DNA from: Microbacteriaceae bacterium
GTDB taxonomy: Bacteria; Actinomycetota; Actinomycetes; Actinomycetales; Microbacteriaceae
Assembly (NCBI GenBank): GCA_024639925.1
Contig: JAHEGA010000016.1
Span: forward strand, 1 to 14,305
Reading direction: 5' to 3'
DNA: 14,305 bases
The notes under the pieces: generated by a model
What the model was told of the DNA's origin: nothing
What the model saw: the letters and a program-made list of their open reading frames with translations, nothing else
Databases searched by the model: none
Shown: in pieces, positions 7,803 through 13,373 of the stretch
Numbering within the stretch: the first letter of the stretch is position 1
How the letters are laid out: the number at the start of each line of letters is the position of its first letter
Translations under genes and position numbers: made by a program

Positions 7803-7808
7803 TTGGGC

Positions 7809-7925
7809 ATGCAAGACATGGAAGGTAATGCCCGGTTGTGGCGAATCGTCGGGTGGCTGTTTCTGATCGTTGTGATTGTTGTCGTGGCAGGGCCGCAGCT
7901 CCTCGACCTCGTCACAGGAGCGTAA
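7809..7925 (+). CDS. 38-residue single-helix membrane peptide upstream of DUF368
   Basis: A short frame from ATG 7809 to TAA 7925 encodes 38 residues. It has a polar N-terminus (MQDMEGNARLWR), one strongly hydrophobic helix at about 13-28 (rich in Val, Ile and Leu), then a short polar tail with PQLLDLVTG. Two things support it as a real gene. A TAGACT -10 element lies exactly 6 nt before its ATG, as at other leaderless genes here. Its stop codon also touches the ATG of the DUF368 gene with no gap, and the DUF368 ribosome-binding site AGGAG (7916-7920) lies inside its last codons. Translational coupling is therefore likely. The N-in orientation is inferred from the positive residues Arg9 and Arg12 before the helix. 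I recognise no family. It could be a partner of the translocase or a leader peptide setting its expression. Confidence 0.65.
   Translation: MQDMEGNARLWRIVGWLFLIVVIVVVAGPQLLDLVTGA
7916..7920 (+). promoter_or_regulatory. Ribosome-binding site of DUF368 inside the peptide gene
   Basis: AGGAG lies 5 nt before the DUF368 ATG and overlaps the Thr-Gly-Ala codons at the end of the 38-aa peptide gene. It fixes the DUF368 start and suggests coupled translation. Confidence 0.65.
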
Positions 7926-8825
7926 ATGGGAGCTCTTCGCATCGGACTCAACGTGATCCGCGGAGGGTTGATTGGTCTCGCGGAGGTCGTGCCTGGCGTC
8001 AGCGGTGGGACCGTTGCTCTGGTGGTCGGGGTCTACCAAACGGTCATTGCCTCAGCAGCACATTTTTCGCGCGGTCTGACTGAGCTTGTTCGTGGGCGGG
8101 TATCACTCGCACGCCGCGAAGGGACGCGAGTCCAGTGGGCGGTGATCGTTCCGCTCGTTCTGGGAATGCTCGCAGGAATCATTGTGGGTGCGGCTGCCCT
8201 CGAGCCGCTTATCGAGTCCGAGCCAACACTCGTGCGTGGGGTGTTTGCGGGCCTCATTCTGGTGTCGCTCTGGGTGCCTCTGAAAATGGCGGGCTCGTGG
8301 AGCTGGGGAATGGTCGGCCTTGCGCTTGCGGCTGGGCTGGGAATGTTTTTTCTTGCGGGAATTCCCCCGCTAAACACCGTGGAACCATCTCTATGGGTCG
8401 TTGCTCCCGCTGCGGCATTAGCCGTTAGCGCCCTGGTGCTGCCGGGATTATCAGGCTCGTTTCTCTTGGTGATCTTGGGTCTCTACCAACCCACACTGGC
8501 AGCCGTGAACGAGAGAGATTTCGTGTACCTCGGTGTGTTTGTTGTGGGAGCCGTGGTGGGTCTTGCTCTTTTTGTTCGAGTCCTTCAGTATCTGCTGACG
8601 GCTTTCCGGGCTTTCACATTGGCGATCATGACGGGTTTGATGGCCGGTTCGTTGAGAGCCCTCTGGCCATGGCAGGGGCAGGAGCGGGAGTTACTGATGC
8701 CGGGGGAGGACGTGGCGAGCGTAGCCTTCGCCGCAGGAATTGCCGCTGCGTGTGTGGCCAGTCTTTTCCTGATGGAAAAGTTTCTGTCACGCAACGTTCA
8801 CTCTGCTTCGACAGAATCTCCCTGA
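7926..8825 (+). CDS. DUF368 family membrane protein, probable polyprenyl-phosphate translocase (PopT/UptB type)
   Basis: A 299-residue multi-pass membrane protein of the DUF368 family. Its two hallmark re-entrant-like motifs are present: PGVSGGT at 23-29 and LPGLSGS at 172-178. The segments following each are alike (GGTVALVVGVYQ and GSFLLVILGLYQ), which shows the internal duplication. About eight hydrophobic segments are visible. Family members (PopT in Vibrio, UptB in Bacillus) were recently shown to return undecaprenyl phosphate across the membrane to the cytoplasmic face, recycling the lipid carrier for peptidoglycan and other cell-envelope polymers. Actinobacteria use decaprenyl or related carriers, so the exact lipid here is inferred. 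The ATG directly follows the stop of the 38-aa peptide. ArsC follows 19 bp downstream on the same strand. Confidence 0.9.
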   Translation: MGALRIGLNVIRGGLIGLAEVVPGVSGGTVALVVGVYQTVIASAAHFSRGLTELVRGRVSLARREGTRVQWAVIVPLVLGMLAGIIVGAAALEPLIESEPTLVRGVFAGLILVSLWVPLKMAGSWSWGMVGLALAAGLGMFFLAGIPPLNTVEPSLWVVAPAAALAVSALVLPGLSGSFLLVILGLYQPTLAAVNERDFVYLGVFVVGAVVGLALFVRVLQYLLTAFRAFTLAIMTGLMAGSLRALWPWQGQERELLMPGEDVASVAFAAGIAAACVASLFLMEKFLSRNVHSASTESP

Positions 8826-8844
8826 CAGAAAAGGGGCAGCTCGC

Positions 8845-9249
8845 GTGAAACCCACCGTATTGTTTGTGTGTGTTCACAACGCTGGTCGTTCTCAAATGGC
8901 GGCCGGGTTTCTTCAGCATCTCTCGGGAGGAAATGTCCGTGTGCTCTCTGCTGGCTCGCAGCCAGCCGGCTCGGTGAATCCGAGTGCCGTCACGGCCATG
9001 GCTGAAGAAGGCATTGATATTTCCGGGAATGTTCCTGAGCTTCTCCAGACGTCTGCAGTGCGCGAAAGCGACGTGGTGATCACCATGGGGTGCGGAGATG
9101 CATGCCCCATTTTCCCGGGTAAACGCTACGAGGACTGGGAGTTGCCGGACCCCGCAGGCAAGGATATTGATGCGGTCCGCTTGATTAGAGATGACATTAA
9201 GGCTCGCGTCGTGGCCTTGGTTTCAGAGTTGTTGCCTCAGGAGTACTGA
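8845..9249 (+). CDS. arsC: Low-molecular-weight arsenate reductase (arsenate-mycothiol transferase type)
   Basis: A 134-residue protein of the LMW-phosphatase fold. The P-loop C9VHNAGRS16 supplies nucleophile Cys9 and anion-binding Arg15, and the general-acid Asp is Asp102 in the LPDPAG motif. The segment MGCGDACPIFPGKRYEDW (81-98) matches actinobacterial arsenate-mycothiol transferases, which make a mycothiol-arsenate adduct reduced by mycoredoxin. Cys83 and Cys87 do not have the 82/89 spacing of the thioredoxin-coupled S. aureus enzyme. The start is a GTG with AAGGGG 8 nt upstream, 19 bp after DUF368, so the two are probably co-transcribed. No arsR, acr3 or arsB is adjacent, so arsenate detoxification must rely on genes elsewhere. 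A phosphatase side role in an envelope context is possible but unsupported. Confidence 0.88.
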   Translation: MKPTVLFVCVHNAGRSQMAAGFLQHLSGGNVRVLSAGSQPAGSVNPSAVTAMAEEGIDISGNVPELLQTSAVRESDVVITMGCGDACPIFPGKRYEDWELPDPAGKDIDAVRLIRDDIKARVVALVSELLPQEY

Positions 9250-9258
9250 CTCCGCTTT

Positions 9259-9264
9259 TACACT
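9259..9264 (+). promoter_or_regulatory. -10 element of the short-chain dehydrogenase gene
   Basis: TACACT ends 7 nt before the ATG at 9272. The intervening 7 nt (GGAGCGT) also contain GGAG, which could act as a ribosome-binding site on a longer operon transcript. Both modes of initiation may occur. Confidence 0.4.
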
Positions 9265-9271
9265 GGAGCGT

Positions 9272-10021
9272 ATGACCGAGACTCCTTGGGCGTTAGTGAC
9301 CGGCGCGAGCAGCGGCTTGGGATCTGAATTTGCGCTTCAGCTCGCTCGGCGCGGCCACTCCGTGGTGTTAGTCGGCCGCGACAAAGAACGCCTCGAGTTG
9401 GTTGCGCAATCACTTGCTCCGCTGGGCGTAAACACCGAGGTGATGGTCGCTGACCTTCACCGGCCCCCGGCGGTCGCGAGGGTTGCGACACGACTCACCT
9501 CAACCACCAAGCCGGTTCGAGTTCTTGTCAATAACGCGGGGTACGGAATTCACGGTTCGCTCGCCACCAGTGACCTGGTGGAAGAGCGGGACCATCTTGC
9601 CATCCACGTCTCGGTACCTCTAGAGCTCACGAAAGCGGCCCTACCGGGGATGCTCGAGCGTGGCGAGGGCCGCATCATCGTCGTGTCGAGTGTCGCCGGG
9701 TATCTCGCTCGCGGAACCTATTCCGCCCACAAAGCGTGGGGACTAAGTTTGGCGCGGTCTCTCAACGCCTTGCACCGTCAAGAGGGTGTGCATGTCAGCG
9801 CCGTTGCCCCGGGGTTCACTCGGACTGAGTTCCATCAGCGCATGCGAATGAGGGTTGATGGATTTCCCTCCGCGATGTGGCTGCGGGCCGAGAAGGTGGT
9901 GAAAGACGCGATTAAGGCTGTCGAGTCCGGACGCTCCGTTGTCGTGCCCAGCACCCGTTACCAAATGCTGGTCGGGCTATCGAAGCTCCTGCCCGACCGC
10001 AGTCATCAGTGGGGCGCCTAG
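9272..10021 (+). CDS. Short-chain dehydrogenase/reductase (SDR family)
   Basis: A 249-residue classical SDR oxidoreductase. The nucleotide motif TGASSGLG is at 10-17, NNAG at 87-90, catalytic Ser at 139/140 (VVSSVAGY), and Tyr150 and Lys154 in YSAHK. Arg36 after the second strand (VGRD) suggests NADP(H) preference. The Asn usually found in the helix 4 region (VNVxAP) is replaced: the segment reads IHVSVP, giving His112. The open frame extends upstream to 9191, inside arsC, but the ATG at 9272 gives the canonical N-terminus and has both a -10 element and GGAG before it. It lies 22 bp after arsC and ends in a 4-bp overlap with the convergent LRV gene. Substrate unknown; the sequence resembles broad-specificity cytosolic SDRs. 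Confidence 0.9.
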   Translation: MTETPWALVTGASSGLGSEFALQLARRGHSVVLVGRDKERLELVAQSLAPLGVNTEVMVADLHRPPAVARVATRLTSTTKPVRVLVNNAGYGIHGSLATSDLVEERDHLAIHVSVPLELTKAALPGMLERGEGRIIVVSSVAGYLARGTYSAHKAWGLSLARSLNALHRQEGVHVSAVAPGFTRTEFHQRMRMRVDGFPSAMWLRAEKVVKDAIKAVESGRSVVVPSTRYQMLVGLSKLLPDRSHQWGA

Positions 10022-10476
10022 ACGGAAACGAGCTCCGCTTCTTCCTTGAGAGAAGCTTTCCAAGCAACGAGTTTCTGAACGGTCGGGCTGCTGTCCTCGC
10101 GGAGGCGCTCCATGGCGTCTTCGGGGACGGAATAGTTGACCGCCACGAAAGCCCGCACCGTCTCGGAGGGGTCTTTGGAGAGTGTTCGGAGCACGTCACA
10201 CGGAGCCTGAGCGTTCCGGGCGAGGCAGGTTCGGACCCCCTCGTTGGAGTCTGTGGCAAGAGCCTCGTAAACCTCGAGGGGTGCGTGGTACGAGAGTGCA
10301 GCGCTCTCTCTAATCTTCGGATTGGCGTCGGAGGCCATGCGCGTAATTCGCGCGATTTTTGTCTCCGTGATGGCGGGGGAGAGGAAGGCCGCAACCGGGT
10401 TTTCACTTGAGCCATTGGCTACAGCTTCCGCCATCTGTTCACGCTGGGCTGTGGTGTTGAAACGTATGCACGACAT
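10018..10476 (-). CDS. Leucine-rich-repeat-variant (LRV/HEAT-like) repeat protein
   Basis: A 152-residue helical repeat protein. Three consecutive 26-residue repeats are visible at 48-73, 74-99 and 100-125, with a partial fourth from 126. Each has a Asp-x-x-x-x-[IV]-R core, a central [AV]-x-x-x-[AV]P step and a terminal Leu (for example ATDSNEGVR and SKDPSETVR). This is the LRV/HEAT-like superhelix type seen in protein-interaction scaffolds. The Cys cluster that holds the Fe-S centre in the Azotobacter LRV protein is absent; only Cys3, Cys84 and Cys93 occur. The ATG is preceded by TAGAGT at a 6-nt spacing, indicating a leaderless mRNA. The stop overlaps that of the convergent SDR gene in a shared CTAG. 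Fold: fairly confident. Partner and function: unknown. Confidence 0.8.
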   Translation of the reverse strand: MSCIRFNTTAQREQMAEAVANGSSENPVAAFLSPAITETKIARITRMASDANPKIRESAALSYHAPLEVYEALATDSNEGVRTCLARNAQAPCDVLRTLSKDPSETVRAFVAVNYSVPEDAMERLREDSSPTVQKLVAWKASLKEEAELVSV

Positions 10477-10482
10477 CCCTAA

Positions 10483-10488
10483 ACTCTA
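10483..10488 (-). promoter_or_regulatory. -10 element of the LRV gene, leaderless
   Basis: On the minus strand TAGAGT ends 6 nt before the ATG at 10476 with no ribosome-binding site in between. It supports this ATG as the start. Confidence 0.5.
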
Positions 10489-10624
10489 CGTCTGCGCAGC
10501 CTGGGTGACGGGATTTCCCGGGCATTTTTTCTGGGAATGTACTGGAAATGCTCGGGCATGTCACGGTGGTGTGATCGAAGAAGTTGGCAAAAAAGGTGAG
10601 TCACGAGACGCTCTAAAGTTCGGG

Positions 10625-10630
10625 TAGTGT
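10625..10630 (+). promoter_or_regulatory. -10 element of the FHA-ftsR operon
   Basis: TAGTGT predicts a start near 10637 and a leader of about 17 nt carrying AAGGAG (10643-10648), 5 nt before the ATG at 10654. Unlike the leaderless neighbours, this gene keeps a ribosome-binding site. Confidence 0.45.
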
Positions 10631-10653
10631 AAGGACGTCGTCGAAGGAGTCTG

Positions 10654-11118
10654 ATGAACGAAACACCAGTCGGGTCTGGCCCGTCGGATCGCCCCGACGA
10701 GACCATCAAGTTTGGCCCCGATTTTCAGCAGAAGCTGCAAAGTCTCGAATCTGGTGTCTCTCTCGAAGAGCAGGAAATTATCGCGGCGCTGCCAGCGGAT
10801 TCGGCGCTGTTGATTGTTCGAAAAGGCCCTAATGCCGGCGCACGTTTTCTGCTTGACCAGGATTCCACCGTTGCCGGTCGCCATCCGGAAGCCGACATTT
10901 TCCTTGACGATGTGACGGTGTCGCGCCGTCATGCAGAGTTTGTTCGTCACCACCGCTCGTTCGAGGTCAAAGACATGGGCTCACTGAATGGCACCTACTT
11001 TGACGGCGTCCTGGTCGACCAGGCTCTCCTGCATGACGGCGCAGAGGTCCAAGTGGGTAAGTTCCGAATGACTTTTTACGCCTCACGATCTGCTGTCGAA
11101 GCGGGGGCCCAGTCGTGA
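10654..11118 (+). CDS. FHA-domain protein, GarA/OdhI-like metabolic switch
   Basis: A 154-residue cytoplasmic protein with a short N-terminal tail and one FHA domain (about 52-142). Phosphothreonine-binding residues are present: Arg76 (AGRHP), Ser90 and His93 (VSRRHAEF), and Asn112 (SLNGTY). The core closely resembles mycobacterial GarA and corynebacterial OdhI. Those proteins inhibit 2-oxoglutarate dehydrogenase and are switched off when PknG/PknB phosphorylates tail threonines, which then dock on their own FHA domain. The tail here reads DETIKF around Thr17, so only one threonine corresponds to the usual ETTS pair. The start is an ATG with AAGGAG 5 nt upstream. The stop overlaps the GTG of the FtsR-like gene by 4 bp. 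Identity as the GarA/OdhI orthologue is strongly suggested by sequence and by the following MerR genes. Confidence 0.9.
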   Translation: MNETPVGSGPSDRPDETIKFGPDFQQKLQSLESGVSLEEQEIIAALPADSALLIVRKGPNAGARFLLDQDSTVAGRHPEADIFLDDVTVSRRHAEFVRHHRSFEVKDMGSLNGTYFDGVLVDQALLHDGAEVQVGKFRMTFYASRSAVEAGAQS

Positions 11119-11819
11119 GTGCGTCAGCGAGGCGCCAAGTAGCGGGAGCTCCGCGACTGACTCTGCTGTCGATCGGTCAGGTGCTCGCAAAACTGACCCC
11201 AGAATTCTCTGACCTCTCCCCATCAAAACTTCGGTTCCTCGAGGATCGGAATCTCGTCTCACCCGAGCGCACGCCTGCCGGCTACCGCACCTACAGCCCC
11301 GCTGATGTTGAGCGGCTGCGTTTTGTCCTGACCGTTCAACGCGATCACTATCTTCCGCTGCGTGTCATTAAGGATTACCTCGACGATGTCGACGCGGGAA
11401 AAAATCCCAGCCTTCCCAACGGGACCAAAGCGGTCGGCGCTGTTGGCGCAAGCCCGAATGCGCGGTATTCGCGCCAGGACCTGTTGGAGCAGTCGGGTGC
11501 GCTCGCGAGCGTTCTTGATGCTGCTGTCAGAGCAGGCCTGATTGAGGCGAAGAAGATTTACGTGCCGCAGGACCTCGTCATCATGAAAGCCGTAGTGGAG
11601 GCGTCCAAATTTGGAATCGAACCCCGCCATCTGCGGGGGATGCGGTTGGCCGTTGATCGTGAAATGAGCTTGGTGTCACAGGCGGTCGCCGCCTCAGCCC
11701 AGGGTTCGCGGAAGATGTCCACCAGCGAATTCCAGGACAAAGCCGCGGAGCTCTCAGAAGTTTTGTTGACAATGCGTGGGGTTCTCACAAGGGACGCGAT
11801 CGAGCGACTAGAGTCGTAA
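11115..11819 (+). CDS. ftsR: MerR-family regulator, FtsR-like (Rv1828 family)
   Basis: A 234-residue transcription factor. The N-terminal winged helix-turn-helix of the MerR type spans about 17-90: LLSIGQVLAKL, SKLRFLEDRNLV, then GYRTYSPADVERLRFVL. A long C-terminal region (about 110-234), unlike the short dimer helix of classical MerR proteins, matches the Rv1828/FtsR family. FtsR activates ftsZ in Corynebacterium glutamicum, and a location directly after the garA/odhI gene is the usual actinobacterial arrangement. There is no ligand-binding Cys cluster, so metal sensing is unlikely. The start is a GTG at 11115 that overlaps the FHA stop (GTGA), which implies translational coupling; only a weak G-rich tract lies upstream. 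No FtsR target gene is in the window. Confidence 0.88.
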   Translation: MSASARRQVAGAPRLTLLSIGQVLAKLTPEFSDLSPSKLRFLEDRNLVSPERTPAGYRTYSPADVERLRFVLTVQRDHYLPLRVIKDYLDDVDAGKNPSLPNGTKAVGAVGASPNARYSRQDLLEQSGALASVLDAAVRAGLIEAKKIYVPQDLVIMKAVVEASKFGIEPRHLRGMRLAVDREMSLVSQAVAASAQGSRKMSTSEFQDKAAELSEVLLTMRGVLTRDAIERLES

Positions 11820-11928
11820 AAAGCGAGAGGCCGACACGCCGCTATCCGCGGCTGGTTCTCCCCAGTTTTTCCTCCGTGGCGGGTATCGTAAGCGGGCACC
11901 CCTCAGGGTCAACTAGAGGATGAAGGTT

Positions 11929-11932
11929 AGGA
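11929..11932 (+). promoter_or_regulatory. Ribosome-binding site deciding the start of the second MerR gene
   Basis: AGGA lies 5 nt before the ATG at 11938. The in-frame ATG at 11920 has GAGG directly touching it with no spacer, which is unfavourable. This favours 11938. TATCGT at 11884-11889 is a possible -10 element. Confidence 0.4.
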
Positions 11933-11937
11933 CGCAG

Positions 11938-12486
11938 ATGGTTTCCTCAGACATTTCCAACGAGCGCTACGCCAAGGATCTGCTGTTCACCGACGGCATG
12001 CCCATCATCGAGCAAGAGCAGGGTTACCGCGGAAACATTGCCGCAAACGCAGCGGGAATTACCTATCGCCAGTTGGACTACTGGGCACGAACCGGACTGG
12101 TAGAACCGACTGTCCAGGTTGCCCACGGCTCGGGCTCTCAGCGCCTGTATGGGTTCCGAGACATTCTGGTTCTGAAGCTCGTGAAGCGACTACTCGACAC
12201 CGGCATCTCACTGCAGCAAATTCGTGTTGCCGTGGACCAGCTCCGACTGTCGGGGATTAGCGATCTTGCCGAAACCACACTGATGAGTGACGGAGCAAGT
12301 GTGTACCTCTGCACCTCGAATGATGAAGTTATCGACTTGGTCTCGCAGGGGCAAGGCGTATTCGGGATCGCCGTGGGCAAGGTGTTGCGAGAGGTTGAGA
12401 CGTCTCTCGTTTCTGTTGAAGCCACCACGGTCGGCCAGGACCCGCGGGACGAATTGGCTGCTCGCCGCAACCAGCGCGCTAGCTAA
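11938..12486 (+). CDS. MerR-family regulator (Rv1830-like)
   Basis: A 182-residue regulator (188 if the upstream ATG at 11920 is used). The MerR winged helix-turn-helix lies at about residues 31-100: AAGITYRQLDYWARTGLV, SQRLYGFRDILVLKLVKRLLDTGISLQQIR. It is preceded by a 25-30 residue acidic tail (LLFTDGMPIIEQEQGY). The C-terminal part (about 110-165) is a small non-MerR domain, as in the Rv1830 family. In mycobacteria the order is garA, ftsR, a bifunctional nuclease, then this gene; here the nuclease is missing and only 118 bp separate the two MerR genes. The stop overlaps that of the convergent ParA gene (CTAA). Its targets are unknown from sequence. Confidence 0.87.
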   Translation: MVSSDISNERYAKDLLFTDGMPIIEQEQGYRGNIAANAAGITYRQLDYWARTGLVEPTVQVAHGSGSQRLYGFRDILVLKLVKRLLDTGISLQQIRVAVDQLRLSGISDLAETTLMSDGASVYLCTSNDEVIDLVSQGQGVFGIAVGKVLREVETSLVSVEATTVGQDPRDELAARRNQRAS

Positions 12487-13292
12487 GACGCAGCTGACTC
12501 CGGCTCGGCGAGCTGGACGGAGCGGACAATCCGATCCAAAATGAGGTCAAAATTGGCAGCCATTTCCACGGCGCTCTCGCCCGGCCAGATGTGAACCGGG
12601 CTTGCAGCGCCCTGCGCCTGCTGCAAAGCGACCCGTTCCGGCAGTTCAGGCTGCATCACCAGTGCTCCGAACATTTCCTTCATTTCGTCAATGCGGAACT
12701 GATGCTCAATGGACTGTGGGCGCACGCGATTGACGACGACGCCTAGCGGTTGCAGCCTCGGTGACACGCCCCGACGGAGCTCGTCAATCGCCCGGAATGC
12801 CCGCTGGGTTGCCGCCACCGAGAACAGCCCGGGCTCTGTGACAATGGCGACACGGTCGCTGGCCGTCCACGCCATCCGGGTGAGGCCGTTCAGCGAGGGT
12901 GGGCAGTCAATGAGGACTATGTCGTAGTCGTCTTCGACCGCGGCGAGGATTTCCTCGACCCGCCATATCTGTTTCTTTGTCAGGGTTGGCTCGTCGTGGG
13001 CCATGGACGCGGGAGAGCCCAGCAGCACGTCTACATTTCCCTTGTGCGAGCGCGTCCAGCCGCTAGGAGCAATCGCATTTTTGACCTGTGATGCGCGCGG
13101 AGCGGAGAGAAGGTCCGCAATGTTGAGATGGCGTCCGAGAGTCACATCCATACCTGTGCTGGCATCGGACTGGGGATCCATATCCACGACCAAGGTGCGA
13201 AAGCCCCGAGCGAATGAGGCGGAGGCCAGCCCGAGAGTCACGGTGGTTTTGCCCACCCCACCCTTGAGGGAACTTAAGCTCACGACCCGCAT
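12483..13292 (-). CDS. ParA/Soj-family ATPase, orphan
   Basis: A 269-residue P-loop ATPase. The deviant Walker A motif KGGVGKTT is at 10-17 with signature Lys10. Switch I is around Asp37-Asp39 (VVDMDPQSDAS), and Walker B Asp129 is in IVLIDCPPS. These define the ParA/MinD superfamily, and DPQ plus the NRVRPQS segment favour ParA. No parB, scpA/scpB or parS site lies in the window, so it is an orphan. Such proteins act in cell division or intracellular positioning (for example PldP in Corynebacterium) rather than necessarily in chromosome partition. The ATG has TAAACT 7 nt upstream and no ribosome-binding site, so it is probably leaderless. It diverges from pyruvate carboxylase across 81 bp, and its stop overlaps the second MerR gene's stop. 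Confidence 0.88.
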   Translation of the reverse strand: MRVVSLSSLKGGVGKTTVTLGLASASFARGFRTLVVDMDPQSDASTGMDVTLGRHLNIADLLSAPRASQVKNAIAPSGWTRSHKGNVDVLLGSPASMAHDEPTLTKKQIWRVEEILAAVEDDYDIVLIDCPPSLNGLTRMAWTASDRVAIVTEPGLFSVAATQRAFRAIDELRRGVSPRLQPLGVVVNRVRPQSIEHQFRIDEMKEMFGALVMQPELPERVALQQAQGAASPVHIWPGESAVEMAANFDLILDRIVRSVQLAEPESAAS

Positions 13293-13299
13293 GACCGGC

Positions 13300-13305
13300 A
13301 GTTTA
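13300..13305 (-). promoter_or_regulatory. -10 element of the parA-like gene, leaderless
   Basis: On the minus strand TAAACT ends 7 nt before the ATG at 13292. No Shine-Dalgarno sequence fits between them. Confidence 0.5.
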
Positions 13306-13313
13306 GCCTTCGA

Positions 13314-13319
13314 TAAGGT
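13314..13319 (+). promoter_or_regulatory. Possible -10 element of the pyruvate carboxylase gene
   Basis: TAAGGT fits TANNNT and would give a leader of about 48 nt. TATAGG at 13330-13335 is an alternative. It lies 9 bp from the -10 element of the divergent parA-like gene, so the two promoters would overlap face to face. Confidence 0.3.
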
Positions 13320-13373
13320 TGAGGGTGGCTATAGGGGTCGGCGCGGGGAATTCTTCGCACGAAAGGTCGTGAC

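Noticed and set aside
9912..10415. 167-codon minus-strand frame across the SDR end and LRV gene
   Set aside because: Arg/Pro/Ser-rich shadow of the LRV gene, which has periodic repeats and a promoter.
11838..11852. GCCGC-TATCC-GCGGC hairpin after the FtsR-like gene as a terminator
   Set aside because: Only a 5-bp stem, and the nearest T-run (11866-11870) lies 13 nt beyond it; too weak to call.
13293..13373. parS centromere site next to the ParA gene
   Set aside because: No match resembling the TGTTTCACGTGAAACA parS consensus is visible here or elsewhere in the window.
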